Part shown: positions 9,020 to 16,195 of the stretch, piece after piece | Position numbering within the stretch: the stretch's first letter is position 1 | Layout of the letters: every line of letters begins with the position of its first letter | From: Brevibacillus composti | Lineage (GTDB): Bacteria; Bacillota; Bacilli; Brevibacillales; Brevibacillaceae | Length of the DNA: 64,000 nt | Direction of reading: 5' to 3' | NCBI RefSeq assembly: GCF_016406105.1 | Contig: NZ_CP066308.1 | Location: 3,796,001-3,860,000 of the forward strand | Notes under the pieces: model-generated | Database searches by the model: none | Told to the model about the DNA's origin: nothing | What the model saw: only the letters and a program-made list of their open reading frames with translations | Program-made: the position numbers and the translations under genes

Positions 9020-10300
9020 ATGAAAACGACATTGCTGTACGGTAAACACGGTTTGGAAATAGAAGTGCCAGACGACTCCGTGATTCTGGAGCCGAAGAAC
9101 CTGCCTGGACTGGCAAATGATGAAGAGGCGGTACGGGAGGCCCTGCGCAATCCGATCGGCTGCGCTCCCCTGCGCGAACTGGTGCGCCAAGAGGACAAAG
9201 TGGCGATCGTCATCAGCGACATTACCCGGCCCACGCCCAACCACAAGCTGGTCCCCTGGCTGATCCAGGAGCTCTCTCACGTTCCTTTGGAAAACTTCGT
9301 GGTGATCAACGGCACCGGCACCCATCGCGACCAGACGCGCGAAGAGTTTATCCAGATGCTGGGCGAGTGGGTCGTGGACAATATCCGCGTCATCAACCAC
9401 CACTGCCACGAAAAAGACGAGCTGGTCAAAGTGGGCGAGAGCCGCTTCGGCTGCGATGTCTATCTGAACAAGGAGTATGTGGAGGCTGATTTCAAGATAG
9501 TCACCGGCTTTATCGAGCCGCACTTTTTCGCCGGATTCTCCGGCGGGCCCAAAGGCATCATGCCGGGCATCGCGGGAATCGAGACGATCCAGACCTTTCA
9601 CAATGCACGGATGATCGGCGATCCGCTCTCCACCTGGGGCAATATGGTGGGCAACCCCGTCCAGGACATGACGCGGGAGATCAACGCCATGTGCAAACCG
9701 GACTTTATGCTCAATGTCACCTTGAACCGGGAAAAGGAAATCACCGCCGTATTTGCCGGCGAACTGTACGAAGCCCATGACCGGGGATGCGCCTATGCCA
9801 AGGAGCATGCGATGATCCGCTGCGATCACCGTTTTGACGTGGTGATCACCTCCAATTCAGGCTATCCGCTGGATCAGAATCTGTATCAAGCGGTCAAAGG
9901 CATGAGTGCGGCCCATAAGATCGTCAAAAAAGGCGGCGCCATCATCTGCGCATCCGAATGCTCAGACGGCCTTCCCAATCACGGGAACTACGCCAGCATC
10001 CTGAAAATGAGAGAGACGCCGCAGGAGATTCTGGAGATGATCAACGACCCCGGCTTCAAGATTTTTGACCAGTGGCAGGTGCAGAAGCAGGCCGTCATTC
10101 AGGTCTGGGCGGATGTCTATGTCTATTCCTCGCTGTCCGACGAAGATGTGAGAATGGCCAAGCTGATCCCGACCCGCGACATCGAGAAGACGCTGGCGGA
10201 ATTGAAAGCGAAGTACGGCGAAAACATGAGCGTAGCGGTGCTCCCGCTCGGTCCGCTGACCATTCCGTACGTGGATGAAGACGAAGGAAATACGCCATGA
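9020..10300 (+). CDS. larA: LarA-family nickel-dependent racemase/epimerase
   Basis: A 426-residue protein from ATG 9020, with AAAAGGAG 7 bases upstream. It has the LarA active-site set: GTHRDQT (His102), the segment around EPHFFAGFSGGPKG (His168, Lys178) and FHNAR (His194). These lie six positions before His108, His174, Lys184 and His200 of Lactobacillus plantarum LarA. Lys178 would carry the tethered nickel pincer cofactor. The family interconverts D- and L-lactate, but homologues act on other 2-hydroxyacids. Neighbouring glycerate kinase and a keto-deoxygluconate permease make a glycerate or sugar-acid substrate plausible here. It overlaps the larE start by 4 bp. Confidence 0.9.
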   Translation: MKTTLLYGKHGLEIEVPDDSVILEPKNLPGLANDEEAVREALRNPIGCAPLRELVRQEDKVAIVISDITRPTPNHKLVPWLIQELSHVPLENFVVINGTGTHRDQTREEFIQMLGEWVVDNIRVINHHCHEKDELVKVGESRFGCDVYLNKEYVEADFKIVTGFIEPHFFAGFSGGPKGIMPGIAGIETIQTFHNARMIGDPLSTWGNMVGNPVQDMTREINAMCKPDFMLNVTLNREKEITAVFAGELYEAHDRGCAYAKEHAMIRCDHRFDVVITSNSGYPLDQNLYQAVKGMSAAHKIVKKGGAIICASECSDGLPNHGNYASILKMRETPQEILEMINDPGFKIFDQWQVQKQAVIQVWADVYVYSSLSDEDVRMAKLIPTRDIEKTLAELKAKYGENMSVAVLPLGPLTIPYVDEDEGNTP

Positions 10301-10922
10301 CCGCCGAGCAAAAGCTGGAAGCGCTTCGGGAGATGATCAGAAGGCTGGATCGCGTCGTCGTTGCGTTTTCGGGCGGTGTGGACAGCACCTTTTTGCTGAA
10401 GGTGGCTGTGGAGGTATTGGGGCCGGAGCGGGTGCTTGCGGTGACTGCTGATTCGGAGACGTATCCTTCCTCAGAGCTGGAGGAGGCCAAACGGCTGGCG
10501 CTGCAGCTGAATGTCCCGCATCAGGTGATCGAGACATCGGAGCTGGCGATTCCCGGCTATGCGGAGAATACCGCGAACCGCTGCTATTTTTGCAAAAAGA
10601 GCTTGTTCGAGCATCTCTTGCCGATCATGGAGGAGAAGGGCTATCAAAATGTGGTTTACGGCTTGATCGCCGACGACATGAGCGAGCACCGGCCCGGGAC
10701 GCGTGCCGCCCGGGAGATGGGGGTCCGCGCGCCGCTGCAGGAAGCCGGGCTGTTTAAGGAAGAAATCCGCCAGCTTTCGCGCGAGCTGGGGCTTCCCACC
10801 TGGAACAAGCCCTCCTTTGCCTGCCTCTCTTCGCGCATCGCCTATGGCGAACAGATTACGCCAGAAAAACTGACGAAGGCAGCATGAACCAGGTGTTGGT
10901 TAGCGTGGCAGCAGCTGAATAA
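10297..10922 (+). pseudogene. larE: LarE, ATP-dependent sulfur transferase for the LarA cofactor, with internal deletion
   Basis: LarE sacrifices a cysteine sulfur to build the nickel pincer nucleotide used by LarA. The N-terminal 190 residues are intact: FSGGVDSTFLLKV (PP-loop, about 24-36), NRCYFCKKSLFE, and SSRIAYGEQITPEKL. The frame then stops at 10887 (LTKAA). The DNA immediately after AAGG reads, in another frame, GSMNQVLVSVAAAE and a stop at 10922, which matches the usual LarE C-terminal tail. About 65 residues between LTK and GSMN are therefore missing. Normal LarE is about 270 residues. Loss of this part probably inactivates the enzyme unless another copy exists. Confidence 0.8.
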
Positions 10923-10935
10923 AATATCTTGTCTC

Positions 10936-10968
10936 GCGAGCCAGAGTGTTCATCTGGCTCGCTTTTTT
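10936..10968 (+). terminator. Terminator after larA-larE
   Basis: Perfect stem GCGAGCCAGA / TCTGGCTCGC with a 7-base loop and six T. Confidence 0.9.
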
Positions 10969-11005
10969 CTCGGGGGACTGCCTGATGAGGGCCACCGGGA
11001 CAGCC

Positions 11006-11701
11006 TCACTGCCGCTCCCGTACGATCTGCTGAAACAGCCGCTGGAATTCCGGCGAGGTCCGAAAGGCGTACAAGCGCTGTTCATAGCGGAGCGTCAGAT
11101 AGCTGCCGTCTGCCGAGACGCGAAAATCAAGCCGGCGAAAGCGCTCCATCCCTTCCTCGTGATCCTGATGCAGATTCATGCTGTACCTGGTATCCCTCCC
11201 TCTCTGGTCATCATTCTCCTCCACATAGGCAGACTGACGAAGCGCCTCGTAGATCCCCCTGCCTTCCGCGTCATCTTCCGTGAGAAAGGAGAACCTCCTC
11301 CCTTCCCGCTCAAACAGGAGATTGAACCCTTTTCCCGTCAAGTCCCGGTTCAGGTAAGTCGCCATCTCGGTGCGGGGATAGCGGGCATCTTCCACCCAGT
11401 CGGCCACGGGCAAAAAGCTCGCGGCGAACAGAATCCCCCCCAGCCAGACAGCGCGGAGCTTCGCCTGTTTGTTGACCGTCGTCCGCTTCAACAAAAGCGC
11501 GGCGAACACCAGCCCGAGTGGCAAGTGAAACTGATTCAGGGAAAGACGAAACATGGCCAAATACGCATAGCCGATCAGCTTCCACGGCAGATGCGGCTCT
11601 TTTTCCCTGGGCGTGCGTACCCAGATGATGCAAAGTGCGAGCAGCATCGCGGCATAGACCAGCATATTTACGATCAACAGCGTATCCTTGCCGTATTGCA
11701 A
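11006..11701 (-). CDS. Hypothetical membrane protein
   Basis: A 231-residue protein starting MQYGKDTLL. Two or three hydrophobic helices occupy residues 8-28, 41-70 and 85-100. A soluble C-terminal domain of about 130 residues follows, rich in charged residues (NLLFEREGRRFSFLTEDDAEG, later FRVSADGSYLTLRYEQRLYAF). No catalytic motif or known family was recognised. It is convergent with larE and divergent from the small gene at 11806. It is probably a lineage-specific inner-membrane protein; codon use matches its neighbours. Confidence 0.65.
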   Translation of the reverse strand: MQYGKDTLLIVNMLVYAAMLLALCIIWVRTPREKEPHLPWKLIGYAYLAMFRLSLNQFHLPLGLVFAALLLKRTTVNKQAKLRAVWLGGILFAASFLPVADWVEDARYPRTEMATYLNRDLTGKGFNLLFEREGRRFSFLTEDDAEGRGIYEALRQSAYVEENDDQRGRDTRYSMNLHQDHEEGMERFRRLDFRVSADGSYLTLRYEQRLYAFRTSPEFQRLFQQIVRERQ

Positions 11702-11805
11702 GCCTTCACGCTCCTCTCCTTCTTGATTGCCGTTCCTTTTTTGACTATGGTAGTACAGGAAGACATTGCAGCCCCCACTTAGAAAAACGAGGAGGTCCGA
11801 TCGCG

Positions 11806-12096
11806 ATGATGCTGCTTACGGCTGTTACCTTTATCCTGTTGTTGGTCTCCCATCTGTTCGTTTATCTTACCATTCAGAAGAAATCGACGGCAAAGCTGCT
11901 TTCCTTCTTTGCCGTGTACCTGGTCCTCGCCAGCCCGCTCGTCTACATCCTGGTAAATGCCCGGCAAAACGAATTCGCCGGAGCCGATATCGAACTGGGC
12001 ATCGGCTTTTTGTTCACCTGGGCCGCGATTATCGTGCTGTGCGCGGTCGGTTTCTTTCGGGTCGTGAAAAAGCACATGAAGCCGGACGAGATCTAG
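11806..12096 (+). CDS. Small membrane protein, three helices
   Basis: A 96-residue protein beginning MMLLTAVTFILLLVSHLFVYL. The start at 11806 is chosen because ACGAGGAGGTCC lies 10 bases upstream; longer in-frame versions would run back through a non-coding-looking stretch. Helices cover about residues 3-22, 32-50 and 63-84, and the protein ends in a basic KKHMKPDEI tail. Function unknown. It converges with the SMR transporter gene, with only 13 bp between stop codons. Confidence 0.7.
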   Translation: MMLLTAVTFILLLVSHLFVYLTIQKKSTAKLLSFFAVYLVLASPLVYILVNARQNEFAGADIELGIGFLFTWAAIIVLCAVGFFRVVKKHMKPDEI

Positions 12097-12109
12097 GGAG
12101 AGCCGCTCG

Positions 12110-12493
12110 TCAAGAGACGCCACTCTGATTGCCCGCCTCGCTGCTGTTTGTGGCCAGCGGGGCTCCTGCCTTCTCGCCGCCGCTGTCCAGATTCAGCAGG
12201 ACGCAGCCGAGGATGATCAGGAGAATCGCTACGCCCTTTAGCAGGCTGAACGAATCCTTGAACAAATAGACCCCGATGAGCGCGATGGCTGCCGTGCCGA
12301 GACCGGACCAGATGGCGTATGCCGTGCCGACTTCCAGCTGTTTCAGCGCCAGACTCAGGGACGAAAAACTGAAAAAATAGAGGACAAACATCGCAATCGT
12401 CGGAATAGGTTTGCTCATCCCCTCCGACAACTTCATCGAGGTGGTCCCCGCCACCTCTAGAAAGATAGCCAGGAACAGATAGAACCAACTCAT
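12110..12493 (-). CDS. Small multidrug resistance (SMR) family transporter
   Basis: A 127-residue protein from ATG 12493 (GAGGAG upstream). It has the four-helix SMR pattern with the membrane glutamate in MSWFYLFLAIFLEVAGTTSMK (Glu14), the proton/substrate-coupling residue. The conserved GTAYAIWSGLGTAAIALIGVYLFKD block and a final helix ILLIILGCVLLNL follow. The tail of about 25 hydrophilic residues is longer than usual (SMR proteins are about 105-110 residues). The family covers cation drug efflux and guanidinium export; the Gdx/Qac type cannot be settled by eye. It acts as a dimer in the plasma membrane. The MocR regulator gene lies just upstream on the same strand. Confidence 0.88.
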   Translation of the reverse strand: MSWFYLFLAIFLEVAGTTSMKLSEGMSKPIPTIAMFVLYFFSFSSLSLALKQLEVGTAYAIWSGLGTAAIALIGVYLFKDSFSLLKGVAILLIILGCVLLNLDSGGEKAGAPLATNSSEAGNQSGVS

Positions 12494-12533
12494 GATACTC
12501 CTCCTTCTCACAATCGCTCTGTAAAACGCCTAC

Positions 12534-13970
12534 CTATCCCCACCAGACCCGCGTCAGCGCTTCGATGCCCGGCTCGATCCGATCCAGCTCGATTCCCGCA
12601 AATCCGAGGATGAACTCTTTTTCCTCCTCTTCCATCCGGGGGGTCATCCACGTGTAGGCGGTCGATGAGAGCCGGATGCCCGCTCCCCTCGCCATCCGGG
12701 AAAGCTCTCGCTCCTCCAGATGATGCCTGACGCGCAGCACCAGATGAAAGCCGGCATCTTCTCCCAGCAGCACCGCCCGCTCGCCCATATGCTTTCGTAC
12801 GGCCTGCACGAGGACGTCATGCTTTTTGCGGTATACATTGCGCATCCGGCGCACATGTCTTTCGAAATGCCCCTCCTGCATGAACAGCTGAAGGGTATGC
12901 TGGTGCAGGGGCGATGCGGACTGCTCCAGCAGCAGCTCGCGGAGCAGACGGTCATACACCGGGAGCAAATCGACCGGCAAAACCATGTAATACACACAGA
13001 GAGCCGGGGCCAGCACTTGCGAAAAACCGCCCATATAGACCACCCGTGCATCCGGGACCAGCCCTTGGAGCGCGGGCACGGGTCTGCCGTGGTAGCGGAA
13101 CTCGCCGTCGTAATCGTCCTCGATGATGTAGCTCCCCGTCCGCTGCGCCCACTCCAGGAGCCGCAGTCTTTTGGCGATTGGCATAATCATGCCGAGCGGG
13201 TATTGGTGCGAGGGCGAGACCGAGACTAGCTGCACCCCGCTTTGCTCTACCTCTCCTACATCTAGGCCATCCTCTTCCAGCGGAATCGGCACCACCTCAT
13301 AGCCGTTTTGCCGAAACGTGGAGGGCAGCAGGGGATAGCCGGGATTTTCTACGCCTGCCCGCTGCACGTCCCCTTTCAGCATCTGCGCGAGCAGGGACAG
13401 AAGCCCGTGCTGATCCGCTCCGATGACGATCTGTTCCGGCGAGCAAACCACGCCGCGCAGCTGCAAGAGATAGCGGGCCAGCTCCTGCTTGAGACCCGGC
13501 TCCCCCTGCGGATCTCCGTAAAAGAGCATCTCCTGATTCTCTGCAGTCAGGACGCGGTTGAACAGCCGCCGCCATAAGGCAAAGGGAAACTGGGAAAAGT
13601 CGTTTTTGGAAAGGTGAAAATCATACGGGTACGGCGAAGTGTCCCGATGCGGGAGACGCTCGACGGCGATCTTGTTTTCCGGTTCCTGATCCCGGTGGAG
13701 GTGGAGATCGGACATGGGCTGGACATAGTAGCCGCTTTTGGGGCGGCTGCTGATAAAGCCTTCGGCGATGAGCTGCTGGTACGCCGTCTCTACCGGCGTC
13801 GTGCTTAATCCGAGGGCATCTGCCAGCTTTCGAACAGACGGCAGCTTATCATGCTCCGAGAGACTGCCCGCGATGATCTGCCGCTTGATTTGCTCGTAGA
13901 TTTGGAGATAGTGAGGCTTCCGGCTCGTTTCGTCGATCTGTGGGGTGAACAGCATCTCTCTTGCCTCCAT
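12534..13970 (-). CDS. MocR/PdxR-type GntR regulator with aminotransferase domain lacking the PLP lysine
   Basis: A 478-residue protein from ATG 13970 (AAAAGGA upstream; an in-frame TTG at 13991 is the alternative). Residues 20-85 are a GntR winged helix (HYLQIYEQIKRQIIAGSL, KLPSVRKLADALGLSTTPVETAYQQL). Residues about 115-470 are a type I aminotransferase fold with the conserved EDDYDGEFRYHGRPVPALQ. The segment that normally reads TFSKTLAP with the Schiff-base lysine here reads GGFSQVLAPAL, with Gln at about residue 318 (codon CAA). The protein may no longer bind PLP covalently. It is divergent from a GNAT gene and lies just upstream of the SMR gene, its possible targets. Confidence 0.88.
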   Translation of the reverse strand: MEAREMLFTPQIDETSRKPHYLQIYEQIKRQIIAGSLSEHDKLPSVRKLADALGLSTTPVETAYQQLIAEGFISSRPKSGYYVQPMSDLHLHRDQEPENKIAVERLPHRDTSPYPYDFHLSKNDFSQFPFALWRRLFNRVLTAENQEMLFYGDPQGEPGLKQELARYLLQLRGVVCSPEQIVIGADQHGLLSLLAQMLKGDVQRAGVENPGYPLLPSTFRQNGYEVVPIPLEEDGLDVGEVEQSGVQLVSVSPSHQYPLGMIMPIAKRLRLLEWAQRTGSYIIEDDYDGEFRYHGRPVPALQGLVPDARVVYMGGFSQVLAPALCVYYMVLPVDLLPVYDRLLRELLLEQSASPLHQHTLQLFMQEGHFERHVRRMRNVYRKKHDVLVQAVRKHMGERAVLLGEDAGFHLVLRVRHHLEERELSRMARGAGIRLSSTAYTWMTPRMEEEEKEFILGFAGIELDRIEPGIEALTRVWWG

Positions 13971-14056
13971 CTGTCCTTTTCTTTTTCTCAAATCTGCCTA
14001 TTTTTGAGTATACACTTTTCCGCTATAGTAAGCCTATCTAAAGGAGGCATTCCATC

Positions 14057-14638
14057 ATGCAAACATTCGAAAACAAACCCGTCCGATTCCTGGGGGGCGA
14101 ACGCGTCTACCTCCGCCCCGTCGAACTGGCCGATACCGACCTGTACTTTTCCATGCTTTTCCATCCGCAAGCCCGCCGCCTGACCGGCACGCAGAACAGC
14201 TTCACCCGCGAGCAAATTCACCGCTACCTCGACGGCAAGTCCAAGGATTCCTCCAGCCTCTTGCTGCTGATCGCCCTGCGCGATAACGATGAAGTAATCG
14301 GCGATATCGCCCTGCAGTCGATTGACCAAACAAACCGCAACTGCAATATTCGCATCGCCATTCCGCAGCCGCAGCATCAGAGCAATGGGCTGGGCAGCGA
14401 AGCCATGCGGCTGCTCCTGGACTACGGCTTCGGCATCTTGAATCTGCATCGGATCGAGCTGAACGTCTTTTCCTACAATGCGCAGGCGATCCGCGCATAC
14501 GAAAAAGTCGGCTTCACCCAGGAAGGCGTGCAGCGCGAAGCCCTCTATTACAACCACGAATACCACGACTCTATCCTGATGAGCATCCTGGCCCGTGAAT
14601 ATCGGGAAAAGTACGGCAAACCCGCGCCGCAGGCGTAG
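14057..14638 (+). CDS. GNAT-family N-acetyltransferase (RimJ/SpeG type)
   Basis: A 193-residue protein. ATG 14057 follows AAAGGAGGCATTCC. Characteristic parts are VYLRPVELADTDLYF at the N-terminus, the core IGDIALQSIDQTNRNCNIRIAI, and the acetyl-CoA site in the stretch QSNGLGSEAMRLLLDYGF. ELNVFSYNAQAIRAYEKVGFTQEG follows, and the protein ends with AREYREKYGK. It transfers an acetyl group to an amine, possibly a protein N-terminus, polyamine or antibiotic; the substrate is not determinable. It is divergent from the MocR gene, 86 bp apart, so MocR may control it. Confidence 0.87.
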   Translation: MQTFENKPVRFLGGERVYLRPVELADTDLYFSMLFHPQARRLTGTQNSFTREQIHRYLDGKSKDSSSLLLLIALRDNDEVIGDIALQSIDQTNRNCNIRIAIPQPQHQSNGLGSEAMRLLLDYGFGILNLHRIELNVFSYNAQAIRAYEKVGFTQEGVQREALYYNHEYHDSILMSILAREYREKYGKPAPQA

Positions 14639-14670
14639 ACGGCCGCCAAAAAGTTGCCCGATCATAAATT

Positions 14671-14699
14671 AACCCGCGAGATTTGTCCCGCGGGTTTTT
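14671..14699 (+). terminator. Terminator after the GNAT gene
   Basis: Stem AACCCGCG / CGCGGGTT with a 10-base loop, followed by five T. Confidence 0.85.
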
Positions 14700-14758
14700 G
14701 GATTGGATCGAAACCAACAGCGCACGATCTTTGTCCTTTCCCATCTCCCTGTCCTTCT

Positions 14759-16195
14759 TTACACCAAGCCCGGGCCGTATTCCGCCTGATCAGCCGTCCC
14801 TTGCGCCGCTTTCTGCGCCAATCGCTCCAGCCGCTTCCGGTAGGCGGCTTCCTCCGTTTTCGAACGGCGGCGGAGCAGTGCCGCTTTCTGCCTCCACCGC
14901 TCGTAGGCGCGCTCCGCACAGAACAGAGCCCGTTCGAAGTCTTTCACCTGGTGTTCGTACAGTTTGGCCATCTCGGTCAGGATCTCTTCCGAAAGCGGAG
15001 TGCCCGACTGGCTGACCTCCTCCCAGAGCTGGAGCGCTTGCCGCCATTCCTTCCGCTTCTTGTAGCAGCGCCCCATCGCGATCTTTGCCTTGTGATGCAG
15101 CTCAGGAGCACGATCGGCGGCCTGCCGGTACGCCTCCATCGCCCGCTCCAGATCGCCCAATGCTTCATACCACTGTCCGACCTTGTAACGCTCCTCGCCG
15201 CTCCCCTCTGCCTGCTCGCGGGCCAGGAGCAGGGCGGAGAGATGGATGTAGAGCGTGATCAGAGACAGGACGTCAATCTCGTTGTGGCGCAGCACACCCG
15301 CCACCGTATCCGGGTCCTGGTCCGTCAAAAAGTCAAAGTAGCGAATCGGCGCCAGGTGTCCCGGCACGTCATCCTCCCGCACGACCCCCAGCTTCTCCCG
15401 CTCAATCAGCGAGAGGCGGCAGGACTCCAGATCCTCCCGCCAAAGCCGCCGGGCGCCGTGCAAGAGATCATAATGGCCAAAGCTCGGCAGCCTGGGGACC
15501 AAATCGCGCAGCAGCGTATGTCTCGTCTTCACCTGCGGCCAGTCGAAGGACTTGCCATTGTACGTGACCAGATCGGTCGCCGTCCGCGAATCTTGCAAAA
15601 AGGAGTGGTACAGCGCCGCCTCGGCATGCGGAGCGGCCAAAAAATGCTGGCGGACGACCACCTCATCCCCCTCAAAGCGGCTGTGTCCCAGCAAAAAGAC
15701 GGTATTGCCCGCCCCGCCGTGAAGGCCGGTCGTCTCCGTGTCAAAAAACAAGAGATCCTCCGCCTGCTTCCCCGCCGCCGACAAAGGGTGCTGCAATCCG
15801 GCCTGCTCCCACGCCGCCATCGTCTCGTGAAGTGCAGAGAAAGCGTACCGCCCGTGCCGCTGGCTGGCAGGGTAGCGCAGCTCCCGCACCATCACGTATT
15901 CATCCTCCCAGACATAGGGCCGGGCGCTAAGGTCCAGCCATTTTTGCAGGAAGGGGATGGCTGCCGATGCGGCCGCCGGCCCGTCGGCCGGAGCCGCCGG
16001 AGCTGCATGTGCCGCCGCAAGCACTTCCTCCGGTGCCGCCGGAGCCATGGGTGCGATTGGAGCCTCAGCCTCCGCGACCCCATCCGCCGGCGCCTCCCGG
16101 ACAGCAGCCGCACCATCTCCGGACGACGGGGGCGGATTCTGGGCTTCCCGGGTCAAATGCCCCTTGAACCGATTTAGCTTGCTCTTAAGAGACAT
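14759..16195 (-). CDS. mrfB: MrfB (YprB) exonuclease with TPR tail
   Basis: A 478-residue protein. Residues 1-85 are an Ala/Pro-rich low-complexity linker. Residues about 145-310 form a DnaQ-like (RNase H-like) exonuclease: LLFFDTETTGL (DxE motif), DLVTYNGKSFDWPQVKTRH, and a distal HNEIDVLSL with the third acidic residue. Residues about 330-460 carry tetratricopeptide-like helices (GQWYEALGDLERAMEAYRQAADRAPEL). In Bacillus subtilis, YprA and YprB (MrfA and MrfB) are the mitomycin C repair factors, working outside UvrABC. The gene overlaps the end of mrfA by 11 bp, implying translational coupling. The unusually long Ala/Pro linker is a local feature. Confidence 0.9.
   Translation of the reverse strand: MSLKSKLNRFKGHLTREAQNPPPSSGDGAAAVREAPADGVAEAEAPIAPMAPAAPEEVLAAAHAAPAAPADGPAAASAAIPFLQKWLDLSARPYVWEDEYVMVRELRYPASQRHGRYAFSALHETMAAWEQAGLQHPLSAAGKQAEDLLFFDTETTGLHGGAGNTVFLLGHSRFEGDEVVVRQHFLAAPHAEAALYHSFLQDSRTATDLVTYNGKSFDWPQVKTRHTLLRDLVPRLPSFGHYDLLHGARRLWREDLESCRLSLIEREKLGVVREDDVPGHLAPIRYFDFLTDQDPDTVAGVLRHNEIDVLSLITLYIHLSALLLAREQAEGSGEERYKVGQWYEALGDLERAMEAYRQAADRAPELHHKAKIAMGRCYKKRKEWRQALQLWEEVSQSGTPLSEEILTEMAKLYEHQVKDFERALFCAERAYERWRQKAALLRRRSKTEEAAYRKRLERLAQKAAQGTADQAEYGPGLV

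Noticed and set aside
10297-10922. Programmed frameshift in larE
   Set aside because: A slip would not restore the missing 65 residues between LTK and GSMN; a deletion explains the data better.
14654-16177. Long plus-strand frame of about 500 codons antisense to mrfB
   Set aside because: It lacks a ribosome binding site and any domain. Its composition (His, Arg, Gln, Leu rich) is that of an antisense shadow of a GC-rich gene, and the minus-strand product has clear family motifs.
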